A DNA stretch of 64,000 bases from Mycobacterium kubicae. Lineage in GTDB: Bacteria > Actinomycetota > Actinomycetes > Mycobacteriales > Mycobacteriaceae. Shown here piece after piece: positions 28,324 through 37,032 of the stretch. The stretch lies in assembly GCF_015689175.1 (NCBI RefSeq), contig NZ_CP065047.1:806001-870000 (forward strand), given 5' to 3'. The position numbers and the translations under genes were made by a program. The notes below the pieces were generated by a model that was not told the origin of the DNA, did not search any database, and saw nothing but the letters and a program-made list of their open reading frames with translations. Position 1 is the stretch's first letter, and the number at the start of each line of letters is the position of its first letter.

Positions 28324-30486
28324 CTAGAGGGCTTTGGCGAACGCGCGCAGCGAATCCACCTGCAGGGCATCCAGGGACGGGCGCACCGCCTCCCGGGCAG
28401 CGGCGAGGTCGGCGGCGGTGACGTCGGTGGCGTCGATGGAGCGGCGCATGGCCGTCAGCGCGGCTTCGCGCAGCAGCGCCACACAATCGGCGGCGCTGTA
28501 ACCGTCCAGCCCGGCGGCCACCTCGTCCAGGTCGACATCGGAGCTCAGCGGAATGGATTTGCCTGCGGTACGCAGGATCTCGCGGCGGGCCGCCGCGTCG
28601 GGCGGTTCGACGAACACCAGCCGCTCCAGCCGGCCCGGGCGCAGCAACGCCGGATCGATGAGGTCGGGGCGGTTGGTAGCCCCCAAGACGACCACGTCGC
28701 GCAGCGGATCAATGCCGTCCAATTCGGTGAGCAGCGCGGCCACCACCCGGTCGGTCACGCCCGAGTCGAAGCTCTGGCCGCGCCGCGGCGCCAGCGCATC
28801 CACCTCGTCGAGGAACACCAGCGACGGCGCGGAGTCGCGGGCCCGGCGGAACAATTCCCGGACCGCCTTCTCCGACGAGCCCACCCACTTGTCCATCAGC
28901 TCAGAGCCTTTGACCGCATGCACGCTCAGCTGCCCGGTGCTGGCGAGGGCGCGGACCACGAAGGTCTTGCCGCAGCCGGGCGGCCCGTACAACAACACGC
29001 CACGCGGCGGGTCGACACCGAGCCGGGAGAACGTGTCGGGGTGTTGCAGCGGCCACAGCACCGTTTCGGTGAGGGCCTGTTTGGCTGCGGCCATGTCGCC
29101 GACGTCGTCGAGCGTGACGTTGCCGACGCTGATCTCTTCACCGGCCGAGCGGGACAGCGGCCGGATGACCGTCAGCGCCCCGACGAGATCCTCCTGGTTG
29201 AGCTTGGGCGATTGACCCTCGGCGCTGGCCCGCGACGCGGCCCGCAGCGCCGCCTCGCGCAGCAGCGCGGCCAGATCTGCGACCACGAATCCCGGTGTCT
29301 TGGCAGCGATTTCGTCGAGGTTGAGGTCACCGGCAGGAACCGGCTTGAGTAACGCCTCCAGCAGCGCCTTGCGGGTCGCCGCGTCGGGCAGCGGCAGACC
29401 GAGTTCCCGGTCGCACAATTCGGGGGCGCGCAAGCGCGCGTCGAGCTGGTCGGGCCGCGCGGAGGTGGCGATCAAGGCCACCCCGTCGGTGGCCACCGCG
29501 GTGCGTAGCTCGGCCAGGATCAACGAAGCGACCGGCTCCGGATCCACCGGCAGTAGGGCGTCGACATCGGTGATCAGCAGCACCCCGCCACCGTCGCGCA
29601 CCGCCGTCACCGCCGACGCGACGGCTTTCAGCCGATCTTCGGCGGCCAGCGCCCCGACCTCCGGGCCGTCCAGATCCACCACACGGCGGCCCGCGCAGAC
29701 CGCGCGCACCAACGTGACCTTGCCGACGCCGGCCGGGCCGGACACCAGCACGCCCAGATTGGTGCCCGCGCCCAGGGTCTTGAGCAGGTGCGGTTCGTCG
29801 AGCGCCAGCTTGAGCCACTCGGTGAGCTTGGCGGCTTGTGGCTGCGCGCCTTTGAGCTCTTCGACTTCGATGTCGGGATTGGAGACGCTGGCCGGGTGCG
29901 GTGCGGCGGGAGCCCGGACGCCGTACGGGACCCCGGTGCCCCAGGTGACCAGCGTGTTGGGCTGAACGCTCACCGGCCCGTCGGGGTCGACGCCGGTGAC
30001 GGTGAGCAGTTCCGAGGTCCAGCTGATGCCGACCGAGGAGGCCAACGCGCGGGTGGCCGCCGACGTCGACGTGCCCGGGCCCAGATCGCGCGGCAGCAGC
30101 GACACTGCGTCGCCGACGGTCATCACCTTGCCCAGCAACGCCAGCCGCAGGGTGACCGGCGACAGGGATCGGGTGGCCATCGCCGAGCCGCTCAACGTCA
30201 CCGTGCGGGCGCCGTAGACGGTGACCGCGCTGACCAGCACCGGCGTGCCTTCGCGCAATCCGGCGTTGGACAGCGTCACATCGTCGAGCAGCACGACACC
30301 CACCGGGATGTCTTGGGTGGCCATGCCGGCCACCGCGGCGGTGGTGCGCGAGCCGGTCAGCGCGACCGCATCCCACTCCCGGATGCCAAGGGCGGCAATG
30401 GCGCTGGGGTGCAGGCGCACGACGCCTCGGCGCGAGTCGACGGCCGAGGTGTTGAGTCGGGCGGTGAGGGTGAGCTGCTCGGCCAA
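28324..30486 (-). CDS. Double AAA+ ATPase, CDC48/VAT-like (Rv0435c homologue)
   Basis: 720-residue cytoplasmic unfoldase-type ATPase: an N-terminal double-psi barrel-like domain (about 1-180) and two AAA modules. Module D2 is canonical: GPPGCGKT at 501-508, LVFLDEVDAL at about 556-565, and ATNRPDLIDPALLRPGRLERL with the sensor and arginine fingers. Module D1 is odd: GPAGVGKV (250-257) has Val where Thr or Ser should follow Lys, and its Walker B reads LLITDVDALL without the catalytic Glu. D1 therefore probably binds but does not hydrolyse ATP. Start is TTG 30486, one base after the pssA stop, so it is the third gene of psd-pssA-AAA. Confidence 0.9.
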   Translation of the reverse strand: MAEQLTLTARLNTSAVDSRRGVVRLHPSAIAALGIREWDAVALTGSRTTAAVAGMATQDIPVGVVLLDDVTLSNAGLREGTPVLVSAVTVYGARTVTLSGSAMATRSLSPVTLRLALLGKVMTVGDAVSLLPRDLGPGTSTSAATRALASSVGISWTSELLTVTGVDPDGPVSVQPNTLVTWGTGVPYGVRAPAAPHPASVSNPDIEVEELKGAQPQAAKLTEWLKLALDEPHLLKTLGAGTNLGVLVSGPAGVGKVTLVRAVCAGRRVVDLDGPEVGALAAEDRLKAVASAVTAVRDGGGVLLITDVDALLPVDPEPVASLILAELRTAVATDGVALIATSARPDQLDARLRAPELCDRELGLPLPDAATRKALLEALLKPVPAGDLNLDEIAAKTPGFVVADLAALLREAALRAASRASAEGQSPKLNQEDLVGALTVIRPLSRSAGEEISVGNVTLDDVGDMAAAKQALTETVLWPLQHPDTFSRLGVDPPRGVLLYGPPGCGKTFVVRALASTGQLSVHAVKGSELMDKWVGSSEKAVRELFRRARDSAPSLVFLDEVDALAPRRGQSFDSGVTDRVVAALLTELDGIDPLRDVVVLGATNRPDLIDPALLRPGRLERLVFVEPPDAAARREILRTAGKSIPLSSDVDLDEVAAGLDGYSAADCVALLREAALTAMRRSIDATDVTAADLAAAREAVRPSLDALQVDSLRAFAKAL

Positions 30487-30487
30487 G

Positions 30488-31348
30488 TCACAGCCGCCGG
30501 CCCGGCTTGCGCAGCCCCAGCCGCGCCATCGAACGGCGGTGCGGTTCGGCCCGACGGGTCGCTCGTCGCGCCGCTCGTCGCTGCTTGTTGTCGTCGCCCC
30601 ATGCCTCCGGGTGTTTGGCCAGCCAGCGCTTGCTGCGCACCGCGAACGGGATGTGGCACACGTAGGAGATGATGATCACCCAGATCAGGATGTAGGGCGC
30701 CAAGACGGCGGCCGCCGCGGCGATCGCCAACACCGCCAGCAGGGGGGCAGCCCAGTTCGGCGGGACCGCCAGGGTGTGGAACTTCTTCATCGGCAGCGCG
30801 CTGACCATCAGCAGCGAGGTGCCGGTGATCCACAGGGACAGGAACCACACCGAGCTCCACCAGCCCTCGCCGAGCTGCAGTTTGAGCCCGATGGTGCCGA
30901 TCATGGACACCGCGCCCGCGGGCGCTGGCATGCCGACGAAGTATTCCTTGGCGTAGGGAGGCAGCGTGCCGTCGTCCTGCTCGGCGTTGTATCGGGCCAG
31001 CCGCAGCACGACGCACACCGCGTACAGCAGCACCACCGCCCAGCCGACCGGCCACTTCGACAGCAGCGTCACGTAGACCACCAGGGCGGGTGTGACGCCG
31101 AAGTTCACCGCGTCGGCCAGCGAGTCGATCTCGGCACCCATCCGTGACTGGGCGTCCAGGATGCGCGCCACCCGGCCGTCCAGCGCATCCAAGATGGCGG
31201 CCACCGCGATCAGCGCCATCGCGGGGATCGGTTTCTCGTCGAGGGCGAACTTGATGGAGGTCAGCCCGGCGCAGATGGACAACACGGTCATCGCGCTCGG
31301 CAGCAGATGCAGGTCGACTGTCCGCCGGACCCGGGGCTTGTCGATCAC
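30488..31348 (-). CDS. pssA: CDP-diacylglycerol-serine O-phosphatidyltransferase PssA
   Basis: Membrane enzyme that makes phosphatidylserine from CDP-diacylglycerol and serine. 286 residues from GTG 31348, the length I recall for Rv0436c. The CDP-alcohol phosphotransferase signature is complete: [26 protein letters not shown] (DGxxARx8GxxxDxxxD). Several hydrophobic segments follow, and the C-terminus is a basic tail ([24 protein letters not shown]). The GTG overlaps the psd stop (GTGA), so the two steps of phosphatidylethanolamine synthesis are coupled. Confidence 0.94.
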   Translation of the reverse strand: MIDKPRVRRTVDLHLLPSAMTVLSICAGLTSIKFALDEKPIPAMALIAVAAILDALDGRVARILDAQSRMGAEIDSLADAVNFGVTPALVVYVTLLSKWPVGWAVVLLYAVCVVLRLARYNAEQDDGTLPPYAKEYFVGMPAPAGAVSMIGTIGLKLQLGEGWWSSVWFLSLWITGTSLLMVSALPMKKFHTLAVPPNWAAPLLAVLAIAAAAAVLAPYILIWVIIISYVCHIPFAVRSKRWLAKHPEAWGDDNKQRRAARRATRRAEPHRRSMARLGLRKPGRRL

Positions 31349-32040
31349 GGCAGCTCGGCCAGTACGGTCTCGCCGCCGACAGCGCGCTGGCCGAGCGTGA
31401 CGATGGGTTCGGCCCCCGGCGGCAGGTAGGTGTCCAGACGGGACCCGAACCGGATCAGGCCGTAGGTGTCGCCGATCGACAGCTTGTCCCCGACGTGCGC
31501 GTCGCACACGATGCGCCGCGCCACCAGTCCGGCGATCTGCACGGCGATCACTTGGGCGCCGGTGTCCGTGCGGATGACCACACTGGTGCGCTCGTTGTCG
31601 GTGCTGGCTTCGGCCAGGTCGGCGGAACCGAACCGGCCCGGCCGGTGTTGCACGGCAATCACCTCTCCGCTGACCGGGGCCCGCTGCACGTGGGCGTCCA
31701 GGATGGACAGGAAGATGCTGACCCGGGGCAGCGGTTGCTCACCCAGCCCTAGCTCGGCGGGCGGGACCGCGGAGTCGATGACGCAGATCAAGCCATCGGC
31801 GGGTGCGACGATGGCGCCGGGCCGGGTGGGCGGCACCCGCAACGGATGGCGAAAGAAACCCGCACACGCCCCTGCGGCCAGCAGGCCCGTCCTGCGCAGC
31901 ACTCGGTTGCGGTATCCGAGCGCCGCGACCGCAAGGCCGGCGGAGATGAAGGGTCGGCCGGCCGGGTGGATTGGCGGGATGGAGGACCGCACCAACTCGA
32001 ATATGTGTTGCGGACCACTGGGACGAGGGCGTCGTGCCAC
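31345..32040 (-). CDS. psd: Phosphatidylserine decarboxylase
   Basis: Converts phosphatidylserine to phosphatidylethanolamine. 231 residues, the short archaeal/actinobacterial form. It is made as a proenzyme that cuts itself at a Gly-Ser pair to create the pyruvoyl group; the pair is visible in [16 protein letters not shown] near the C-terminus. Upstream are the [13 protein letters not shown] and [16 protein letters not shown] blocks with conserved Asp and His. GTG 32040 has only a weak ribosome site. The gene precedes pssA and the AAA gene in one operon, divergent from an MFS carrier. Confidence 0.93.
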   Translation of the reverse strand: MARRPRPSGPQHIFELVRSSIPPIHPAGRPFISAGLAVAALGYRNRVLRRTGLLAAGACAGFFRHPLRVPPTRPGAIVAPADGLICVIDSAVPPAELGLGEQPLPRVSIFLSILDAHVQRAPVSGEVIAVQHRPGRFGSADLAEASTDNERTSVVIRTDTGAQVIAVQIAGLVARRIVCDAHVGDKLSIGDTYGLIRFGSRLDTYLPPGAEPIVTLGQRAVGGETVLAELP

Positions 32041-32127
32041 GCGGTCATCTTACGGAAGCCCTTCGCGCCCCATGACGCCGTTGCGGTGAAGGCAAGAAAT
32101 ACTCTTTGCCGGGGGAATGACTCGACT

Positions 32128-33303
32128 ATGAATAGCCAGCGCGTGAAGCTCGGCGTCGCCGCGACGTTCCTGGCCCACGCGGTGCTGTTCTCCTCGTGGG
32201 CCGCGCACGTCCCGCAGGTGCAAGCCAGGCTCGGGTTGTCCAACGCGCAGTTGGGGTTGGCGTTGTTCGGTGCACCGTTGGGGTCGGTGCTGGCCAGCGT
32301 GTTCGGCCATTGGGCGCTGCCCCGGTGGGGCAGCCAGCGGCTGGTGCCGCCGCTGGTCGCCGGCTACGCCGCGGCCGGGCCGACGGTAGGGCTGGCCGGC
32401 TCGGGCATCTGGTTGTTCGCCGCACTCGCCCTGTGGGGGACGTTTCAGGGCGGGCTCGACGTCGCGATGAACACCCAGGCGGCCACGGTGGAGCGGTGGG
32501 CCGGGGCGCCGCTGATGTCGCGCTTTCACGGGGTGTGGAGCCTCGGTGCCCTGATCGGCGCGCTGATCGGTGCGGGGGCGGTCAGCGCGCATATCGGCCT
32601 GGCCGCGCAGTTAGCCGTGCTGGGCGGGATCGTCCTCGTCACGGTTGCACCGCTGGTGCGCAGGCTGATCCCGGACCACCAGGAGCACGGATCCGCCCAG
32701 GCCGGTGGCGCACCGAAGCGGACGTGGCTGACGTCGACGGTCGCGATCTTGGGTGCGGTCGCCTTTGCGTCGTTCGTGGCCGAAGGCGCCGCCGCCGACT
32801 GGTCGGCGACCTACCTGCACAACGTGGTTCACCGCGGCAACGGCGCAGCCGGTCTCGGCTATGCCGCGTTCACGCTGACCATGGTGGTCACCCGGTTCGC
32901 CGGGCTGCGCCTGCAATCGCGACTGTCCAGTCGGCGTCTGCTGCCGGGGTTGGCGTTGCTGGCCGCGGTCGCGATGAGCGTGGCGCTGGCGACGGCCGAC
33001 CCGGTGCTCGCCGTGCTCGGCTTCGCGACCCTCGGTGCGGGGGTGGCGCTGCTGGTGCCGACGACCTTCAGCGCGGCATATTCGGCGACCAGCGTCGGCG
33101 GGTCGGCGATCGCTCTCGTCGCCGCCACCGGTTGGTTCGGGTATGTGCTCGGGCCGCCGCTGATCGGGCAGTTGGCCGCACTGGTCGGGCTAGGGGCGGC
33201 GCTGCTGACCATCCCGGCGATGCTGGTGATCGCGGCGACCGCCGTCTACTGCACCTCGGCATTCGACACCGCCGACGAATTTCATCGGGCGCCCACCGAT
33301 TAA
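32128..33303 (+). CDS. MFS transporter
   Basis: Major facilitator carrier of 391 residues with about 12 membrane segments. The N-half starts VKLGVAATFLAHAVLFSSWAAHVPQVQARLGLSNAQLGLALFG, a pattern of the small-solute MFS group that includes sugar and fucose-type permeases, and has GTFQGGLDVAMNTQAATVE. The cytoplasmic loop separates the halves at PDHQEHGSAQAGGAPKRTW. Substrate not recognisable. It lies between psd and moeA2, where I recall no gene in H37Rv. Its stop overlaps that of moeA2: the four bases TTAA at 33300-33303 supply a TAA to each strand. Confidence 0.85.
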   Translation: MNSQRVKLGVAATFLAHAVLFSSWAAHVPQVQARLGLSNAQLGLALFGAPLGSVLASVFGHWALPRWGSQRLVPPLVAGYAAAGPTVGLAGSGIWLFAALALWGTFQGGLDVAMNTQAATVERWAGAPLMSRFHGVWSLGALIGALIGAGAVSAHIGLAAQLAVLGGIVLVTVAPLVRRLIPDHQEHGSAQAGGAPKRTWLTSTVAILGAVAFASFVAEGAAADWSATYLHNVVHRGNGAAGLGYAAFTLTMVVTRFAGLRLQSRLSSRRLLPGLALLAAVAMSVALATADPVLAVLGFATLGAGVALLVPTTFSAAYSATSVGGSAIALVAATGWFGYVLGPPLIGQLAALVGLGAALLTIPAMLVIAATAVYCTSAFDTADEFHRAPTD

Positions 33304-34505
33304 GTGAGGTCCCACACTTGCAGCTCGGTTCCCGCGGACACTTCGACCACGTCCTCGGGGATGTCGAGCAGGCCGTTGGCCGAGGCCAGCCAGCGCAGAT
33401 GATGCGACGCCGGCGGGCCGTAGCTGGTGACTTCGCCGGCCACGGGGTCATAGATCGCTCGGCGGAACTGCCGCTTGCCGCGCGGCGAGGTCAGGCTTTC
33501 GGTGAGCACCGCCGATCGATGCGGACGCTGCACGTCCGGCAGGCCCATGGCCCGGCGCAGCGCGGGCCGGAGGAACACCTCGAATGAGACCAGCGCGCTG
33601 ACCGGGTTACCGGGCAACGTCACGATCGGTGTGCCGGCCACCCGGCCCACCCCCTGCGGCATGCCCGGCTGCATGGCCACCTTGACGAACTCCACGCCCT
33701 GGTCCCCGTCCCGGCCGAAGGCGTCCTTGACCACCTCGTAGGCGCCGGCGCTGACGCCGCCGCTGGTGATGATCAGGTCCGCGTCCTTGCCGTACCGGTC
33801 CAGGACCGCGCTGAACTGCGCGACGTCGTCACCGGCAGTCGGCGTGGCGATGACCTCTGCGCCGGCCTCGCGGACCGCCGCGGCCAGCATGACGGAGTTG
33901 GACTCGTAGATCTGGCCCGGCTGCAGCGGCGTGCCCGGGGCCACCAGCTCCGAACCGGTGGAGATCACCAGCACCCGTTGCCGCGGGAACACCGGCAGCT
34001 CGGCCAGCCCCAACGCGGCGGCTAAGCCGAGTGCGGCCGGCGTCACCACCTGGCCTTCGCGCAGCACGGTGGTACCGGCGGCGACATCCTCGCCGGCTCG
34101 GCGGATGTGCTTGCCGGCTTGCGAATGCTGGCGGATTTGCACCGATTGTTCGCCGCCGTCGGTGGCCTCCACCGGGACGATGGCGGTTGCGCCCGCTGGG
34201 ACCGGCGCGCCGGTCATGATTCGATGCGCCGTCGCCGGCTGCAGGGTCAGGACGTCGGTGCGTCCGGCGGGGATGTCTTCGGCGACCGGCAGCACGACCG
34301 GGCGCTCCGGACTCGCCTCCGCGGTGTCCTCGGCGCGCACCGCGTAGCCGTCCATCGCGGAGTTGTCGAACACCGGCAGGGACAGCGGCGCGACCACGTC
34401 TTCGCTCAGCGCCAGGCCCAGGGCGTCGGCGAGCGGGACTCGCACCGGGGGCCGGGCCCGGATCATCTCGGCTACCGCACGCTGATGTTCGTCGACTGAT
34501 CGCAT
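33300..34505 (-). CDS. moeA2: Molybdopterin molybdenumtransferase MoeA2
   Basis: Inserts molybdate into adenylylated molybdopterin in the cytoplasm. 401 residues. Family blocks in order: LPVFDNSAMDGYAVRAEDT, RIMTGAPVPAGATAIVPVE, RRAGEDVAAGTTVLREG, VLVISTGSELVAPGTPLQPGQIYESN, DLIITSGGVSAGAYEVVKD, QPGMPQGVGRVAGTPIVTLPGNPVSALVSFEVFLRPALRRA. ATG 34505 starts the usual RSVDEHQRAV helix. It follows the SDR gene by two bases on the same strand. Confidence 0.94.
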   Translation of the reverse strand: MRSVDEHQRAVAEMIRARPPVRVPLADALGLALSEDVVAPLSLPVFDNSAMDGYAVRAEDTAEASPERPVVLPVAEDIPAGRTDVLTLQPATAHRIMTGAPVPAGATAIVPVEATDGGEQSVQIRQHSQAGKHIRRAGEDVAAGTTVLREGQVVTPAALGLAAALGLAELPVFPRQRVLVISTGSELVAPGTPLQPGQIYESNSVMLAAAVREAGAEVIATPTAGDDVAQFSAVLDRYGKDADLIITSGGVSAGAYEVVKDAFGRDGDQGVEFVKVAMQPGMPQGVGRVAGTPIVTLPGNPVSALVSFEVFLRPALRRAMGLPDVQRPHRSAVLTESLTSPRGKRQFRRAIYDPVAGEVTSYGPPASHHLRWLASANGLLDIPEDVVEVSAGTELQVWDLT

Positions 34506-34507
34506 GA

Positions 34508-35437
34508 TCAGACCGGGAAGGTGACGCCGGTGAGCTCTTCGGACACCGTCCACAGTCGGCGTTGCAGGTCCTCGTCGTGCGACTGGGCGCTGGACTGCAC
34601 CAGTTTCGGGTGGCCGCGTTGTTCACCGAGACCGTCGGGACCGTAGTACTGCCCGCCCTGAACGTCGGGATCGGTGGCGGCCCGCAGGGTCGGCAGGGCA
34701 CCCCACTCCGGACTCTGGAAAAGCAGTGGCCCCAGCACCGCCTTGACCGGCTGGAAGATTCCCGGCAGGTTGCGGGCCAGTTCGGTGTTGGAGCCACCCG
34801 GGTGCGCGGCGACGGCGATGGTGTTGGCCTTGTCCTGCGCGGCCAGTCGGCGCTGCAGCTCGTAGGTGAACAACAGGTTGGCCAGCTTGGCCTGCCCGTA
34901 GGCGCCGACGCGGCTGTAGCTGCGTTCCCATTGCAAATCCTCGAAGTGGATCGCGGCGCGGATGCGGTGGCCCAGGCTGCTGACGGTGACCACGCGCGAG
35001 TCTCGCACCGGCAGCAGGTGGTCCAGAAGCAACCCGGTGAGCGCGAAGTGGCCCAGGTGATTGGTGCCGAACTGCAACTCGAACCCGTCGGCGGTGACCT
35101 GTTTGGGCGTCCACATCACCCCGGCGTTGTTGATCAGCAGGTCGATGCGTGGATAGGCGTCGCGCAGTGCCTGGGCGGCGGCGCGCACCGATGCCAGCGA
35201 CCCCAGGTCCAGTTGCTGCAGGGTGACGTCGGCTTCCGGCTTGGCGGCCACGATGCGGGCCAGCGCCGCGTTGCCTTTCTCCAGGTTCCGCACCGCCAGG
35301 ACCACATGCGCGCCGCTGTAGGCCAGGGCGGCGGCGGTGTGGTAGCCGATGCCGGTGTTGGCGCCGGTGACCACGACGACCCGGCCCCGCTGATCCGGGA
35401 TGTCAGCCTGCGACCACTTGCGGTTCTTTTTGGTCAT
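34508..35437 (-). CDS. Short-chain dehydrogenase/reductase (Rv0439c-like)
   Basis: NAD(P)-dependent oxidoreductase of about 309 residues in the retinol-dehydrogenase-like group. The Rossmann motif is VVVTGANTGIGYHTAAAL at about 20-37, NNAGVMW follows near 95, and the catalytic Tyr-Lys pair is in GAYGQAKLANLL. The tail contains GGQYYGPDGLGEQRGHP as in related mycobacterial enzymes. ATG 35437 and GTG 35443 are both possible starts. It is divergent from a flavin monooxygenase with a palindromic operator between them, and is followed two bases later by moeA2. Substrate unknown. Confidence 0.9.
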   Translation of the reverse strand: MTKKNRKWSQADIPDQRGRVVVVTGANTGIGYHTAAALAYSGAHVVLAVRNLEKGNAALARIVAAKPEADVTLQQLDLGSLASVRAAAQALRDAYPRIDLLINNAGVMWTPKQVTADGFELQFGTNHLGHFALTGLLLDHLLPVRDSRVVTVSSLGHRIRAAIHFEDLQWERSYSRVGAYGQAKLANLLFTYELQRRLAAQDKANTIAVAAHPGGSNTELARNLPGIFQPVKAVLGPLLFQSPEWGALPTLRAATDPDVQGGQYYGPDGLGEQRGHPKLVQSSAQSHDEDLQRRLWTVSEELTGVTFPV

Positions 35438-35511
35438 GGCCACAACATACTCAGCGGTGTCCGCGCTCTCATGCCGGCGGCGGCGCGACGTGACGTAAGG
35501 TTGAGAACGTG

Positions 35512-35529
35512 ATTACCGTGTTCGGTAAT
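35512..35529. promoter_or_regulatory. Perfect palindromic operator between the SDR and monooxygenase genes
   Basis: ATTACCG (35512-35518) and CGGTAAT (35523-35529) form a perfect 7-base inverted repeat with a 4-base spacer TGTT. It is centred 36 bases before the monooxygenase start and about 80 bases before the SDR start. Size and symmetry suit a TetR-type dimer that could control both divergent genes. Confidence 0.65.
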
Positions 35530-35555
35530 GCCGTTCGCAGCGCTGGTGAGCGGGC

Positions 35556-37004
35556 GTGACGGGCACTCGGCCCCGAGTGGGGATCATCGGCGCCGGCGCC
35601 GGGGGCATCGCGATGGGCATTCAATTGGCCGCCGGCGGCTACGACTTCACGATCTTCGACCGCGCCGACGGATTCGGCGGCACCTGGCGCCACAACACCT
35701 TCCCGGGGGCCGCCTGCGATGTGCCCTCGCACCTGTACTCCTACTCGTTTGCGCTCAATCCGCGGTGGAGCAAGACGTATGCCAACCAACCCGAGATCCT
35801 TGCCTACCTGGAAAAGGTCGCCGCCGATCACGGGCTGAACGCCCACCTACGGCCCCACACCGCGATCACGCTGGTTCGCTGGTCAGACAAGCACCGCCGC
35901 TGGACGCTGACCGACGACCGGGGCCGCGACTACGACTTCGAGGTCGTGGTCAGTGCGGTGGGGATGCTCGACGTGCCCAACATCCCCGTCATCGCCGGAG
36001 CGCAGCGTTTTCGCGGCCGCCAATTCCATTCGGCGCGTTGGGATCACAGCAAGTCGACCGCCGGTGAGCGGGTGGCGTCGATCGGCACCGGCGCCAGCGC
36101 GGTCCAGTACGTCCCGGCGATCGCCCCGCACACCGCCCACCTCACGGTCTTTCAGCGCACGCCGATCTGGATCTCACCCCGATTCGACTTTCCGTTCACC
36201 CCGGAGCAGCACGAGCTGTTCGAACGTGACCCCGCGATGGCGTTGCAGCTGCGGGCCGAGGCGTTCGATTCCTACGAGTCCTCGAGCTTCGACGTCGACG
36301 CCGCCCAGACCCGCGAAGCGACCGAACTTGCTCGCAGCTATCTGATGCGCAAGGTGGTCGATCCTGAACTGCGCGCCAAGCTGACCCCGGCCTACCCGGT
36401 CGGCTGCAAGCGTCCGCTCATGTCGCGGGAGTGGTATCCCACCTTCGCGTTGCCCAACGTGCGGCTGGAAACCACTGCGATCGCCGAGATCACCGAGCGC
36501 GGGGTACGCACCGCCGACGGCGTCGAACACCGCGTCGACACCATCATCTACGGCACCGGTTTCCAGGCCGCCGACTATTTGACGAGCATCGACGTCTTCG
36601 GAACCGGTGGACGCCACCTGCGCGAGGACTGGCGCGACGGGGCCGAGGCGTACCTGGGCACGCTGGCGACGGGCTACCCCAACTTCTTCATGCTTTACGG
36701 GCCGAATACCAACGGCGTGAACTCCATCATCTACATCCACGAGGCGCAGACCACCTTCGTCCGCCACATCCTCGACCGGATGGGGGCCCAGGGAGCCCGC
36801 ACCGTCGAGGTGACGCCCGACGCGCATCGGCGCTACAACGACGAGATCCAGGCCGCCATGGCCGGGAAGGTGTGGCTGGCCAATTGCAACAGCTACTACC
36901 GCCATCCCAGCGGCAAGGTCGTCACCCAGTTGCCCTACAGCGGCCGCACATTCTATGAACGCACCCGGGCGATGATCCCCGGCGACTTCACGCTCGGCGC
37001 TTGA
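35556..37004 (+). CDS. Flavin-containing (Baeyer-Villiger-type) monooxygenase
   Basis: 482-residue FAD/NADPH enzyme that inserts one oxygen atom into a ketone or oxidises a heteroatom. The FAD Rossmann motif is VGIIGAGAGGIAMG at residues about 8-21. The DGFGGTWRHNTFPGAACDVPSHLYSYSF block is typical of class B monooxygenases. The NADPH motif is ASIGTGASAVQYVP near 175. The fingerprint FxGxxxHxxxW reads FRGRQFHSARWDHSK, close to canonical. GTG 35556 has a weak ribosome site. The natural substrate is unknown. Context with an SDR, a hydrolase and an aromatic hydroxylase suggests a small catabolic or detoxifying cluster. Confidence 0.9.
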   Translation: MTGTRPRVGIIGAGAGGIAMGIQLAAGGYDFTIFDRADGFGGTWRHNTFPGAACDVPSHLYSYSFALNPRWSKTYANQPEILAYLEKVAADHGLNAHLRPHTAITLVRWSDKHRRWTLTDDRGRDYDFEVVVSAVGMLDVPNIPVIAGAQRFRGRQFHSARWDHSKSTAGERVASIGTGASAVQYVPAIAPHTAHLTVFQRTPIWISPRFDFPFTPEQHELFERDPAMALQLRAEAFDSYESSSFDVDAAQTREATELARSYLMRKVVDPELRAKLTPAYPVGCKRPLMSREWYPTFALPNVRLETTAIAEITERGVRTADGVEHRVDTIIYGTGFQAADYLTSIDVFGTGGRHLREDWRDGAEAYLGTLATGYPNFFMLYGPNTNGVNSIIYIHEAQTTFVRHILDRMGAQGARTVEVTPDAHRRYNDEIQAAMAGKVWLANCNSYYRHPSGKVVTQLPYSGRTFYERTRAMIPGDFTLGA

Positions 37005-37009
37005 TCCAA

Positions 37010-37032
37010 CCTCTGGCGATCTCTACCAGAGG
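37010..37032. terminator. Hairpin between convergent genes
   Basis: CCTCTGG (37010-37016) pairs perfectly with CCAGAGG (37026-37032), with a 9-base loop. It lies just after the monooxygenase stop and spans the original stop (37023-37025) of the frameshifted hydrolase on the other strand. There is no T tract, as is common for mycobacterial terminators. Confidence 0.5.

Noticed and set aside
35441..35443. GTG 35443 as the SDR start
   Set aside because: ATG 35437 is two codons downstream and begins the conserved MTKK head; neither has a strong ribosome site, so the ATG is preferred but not proven.
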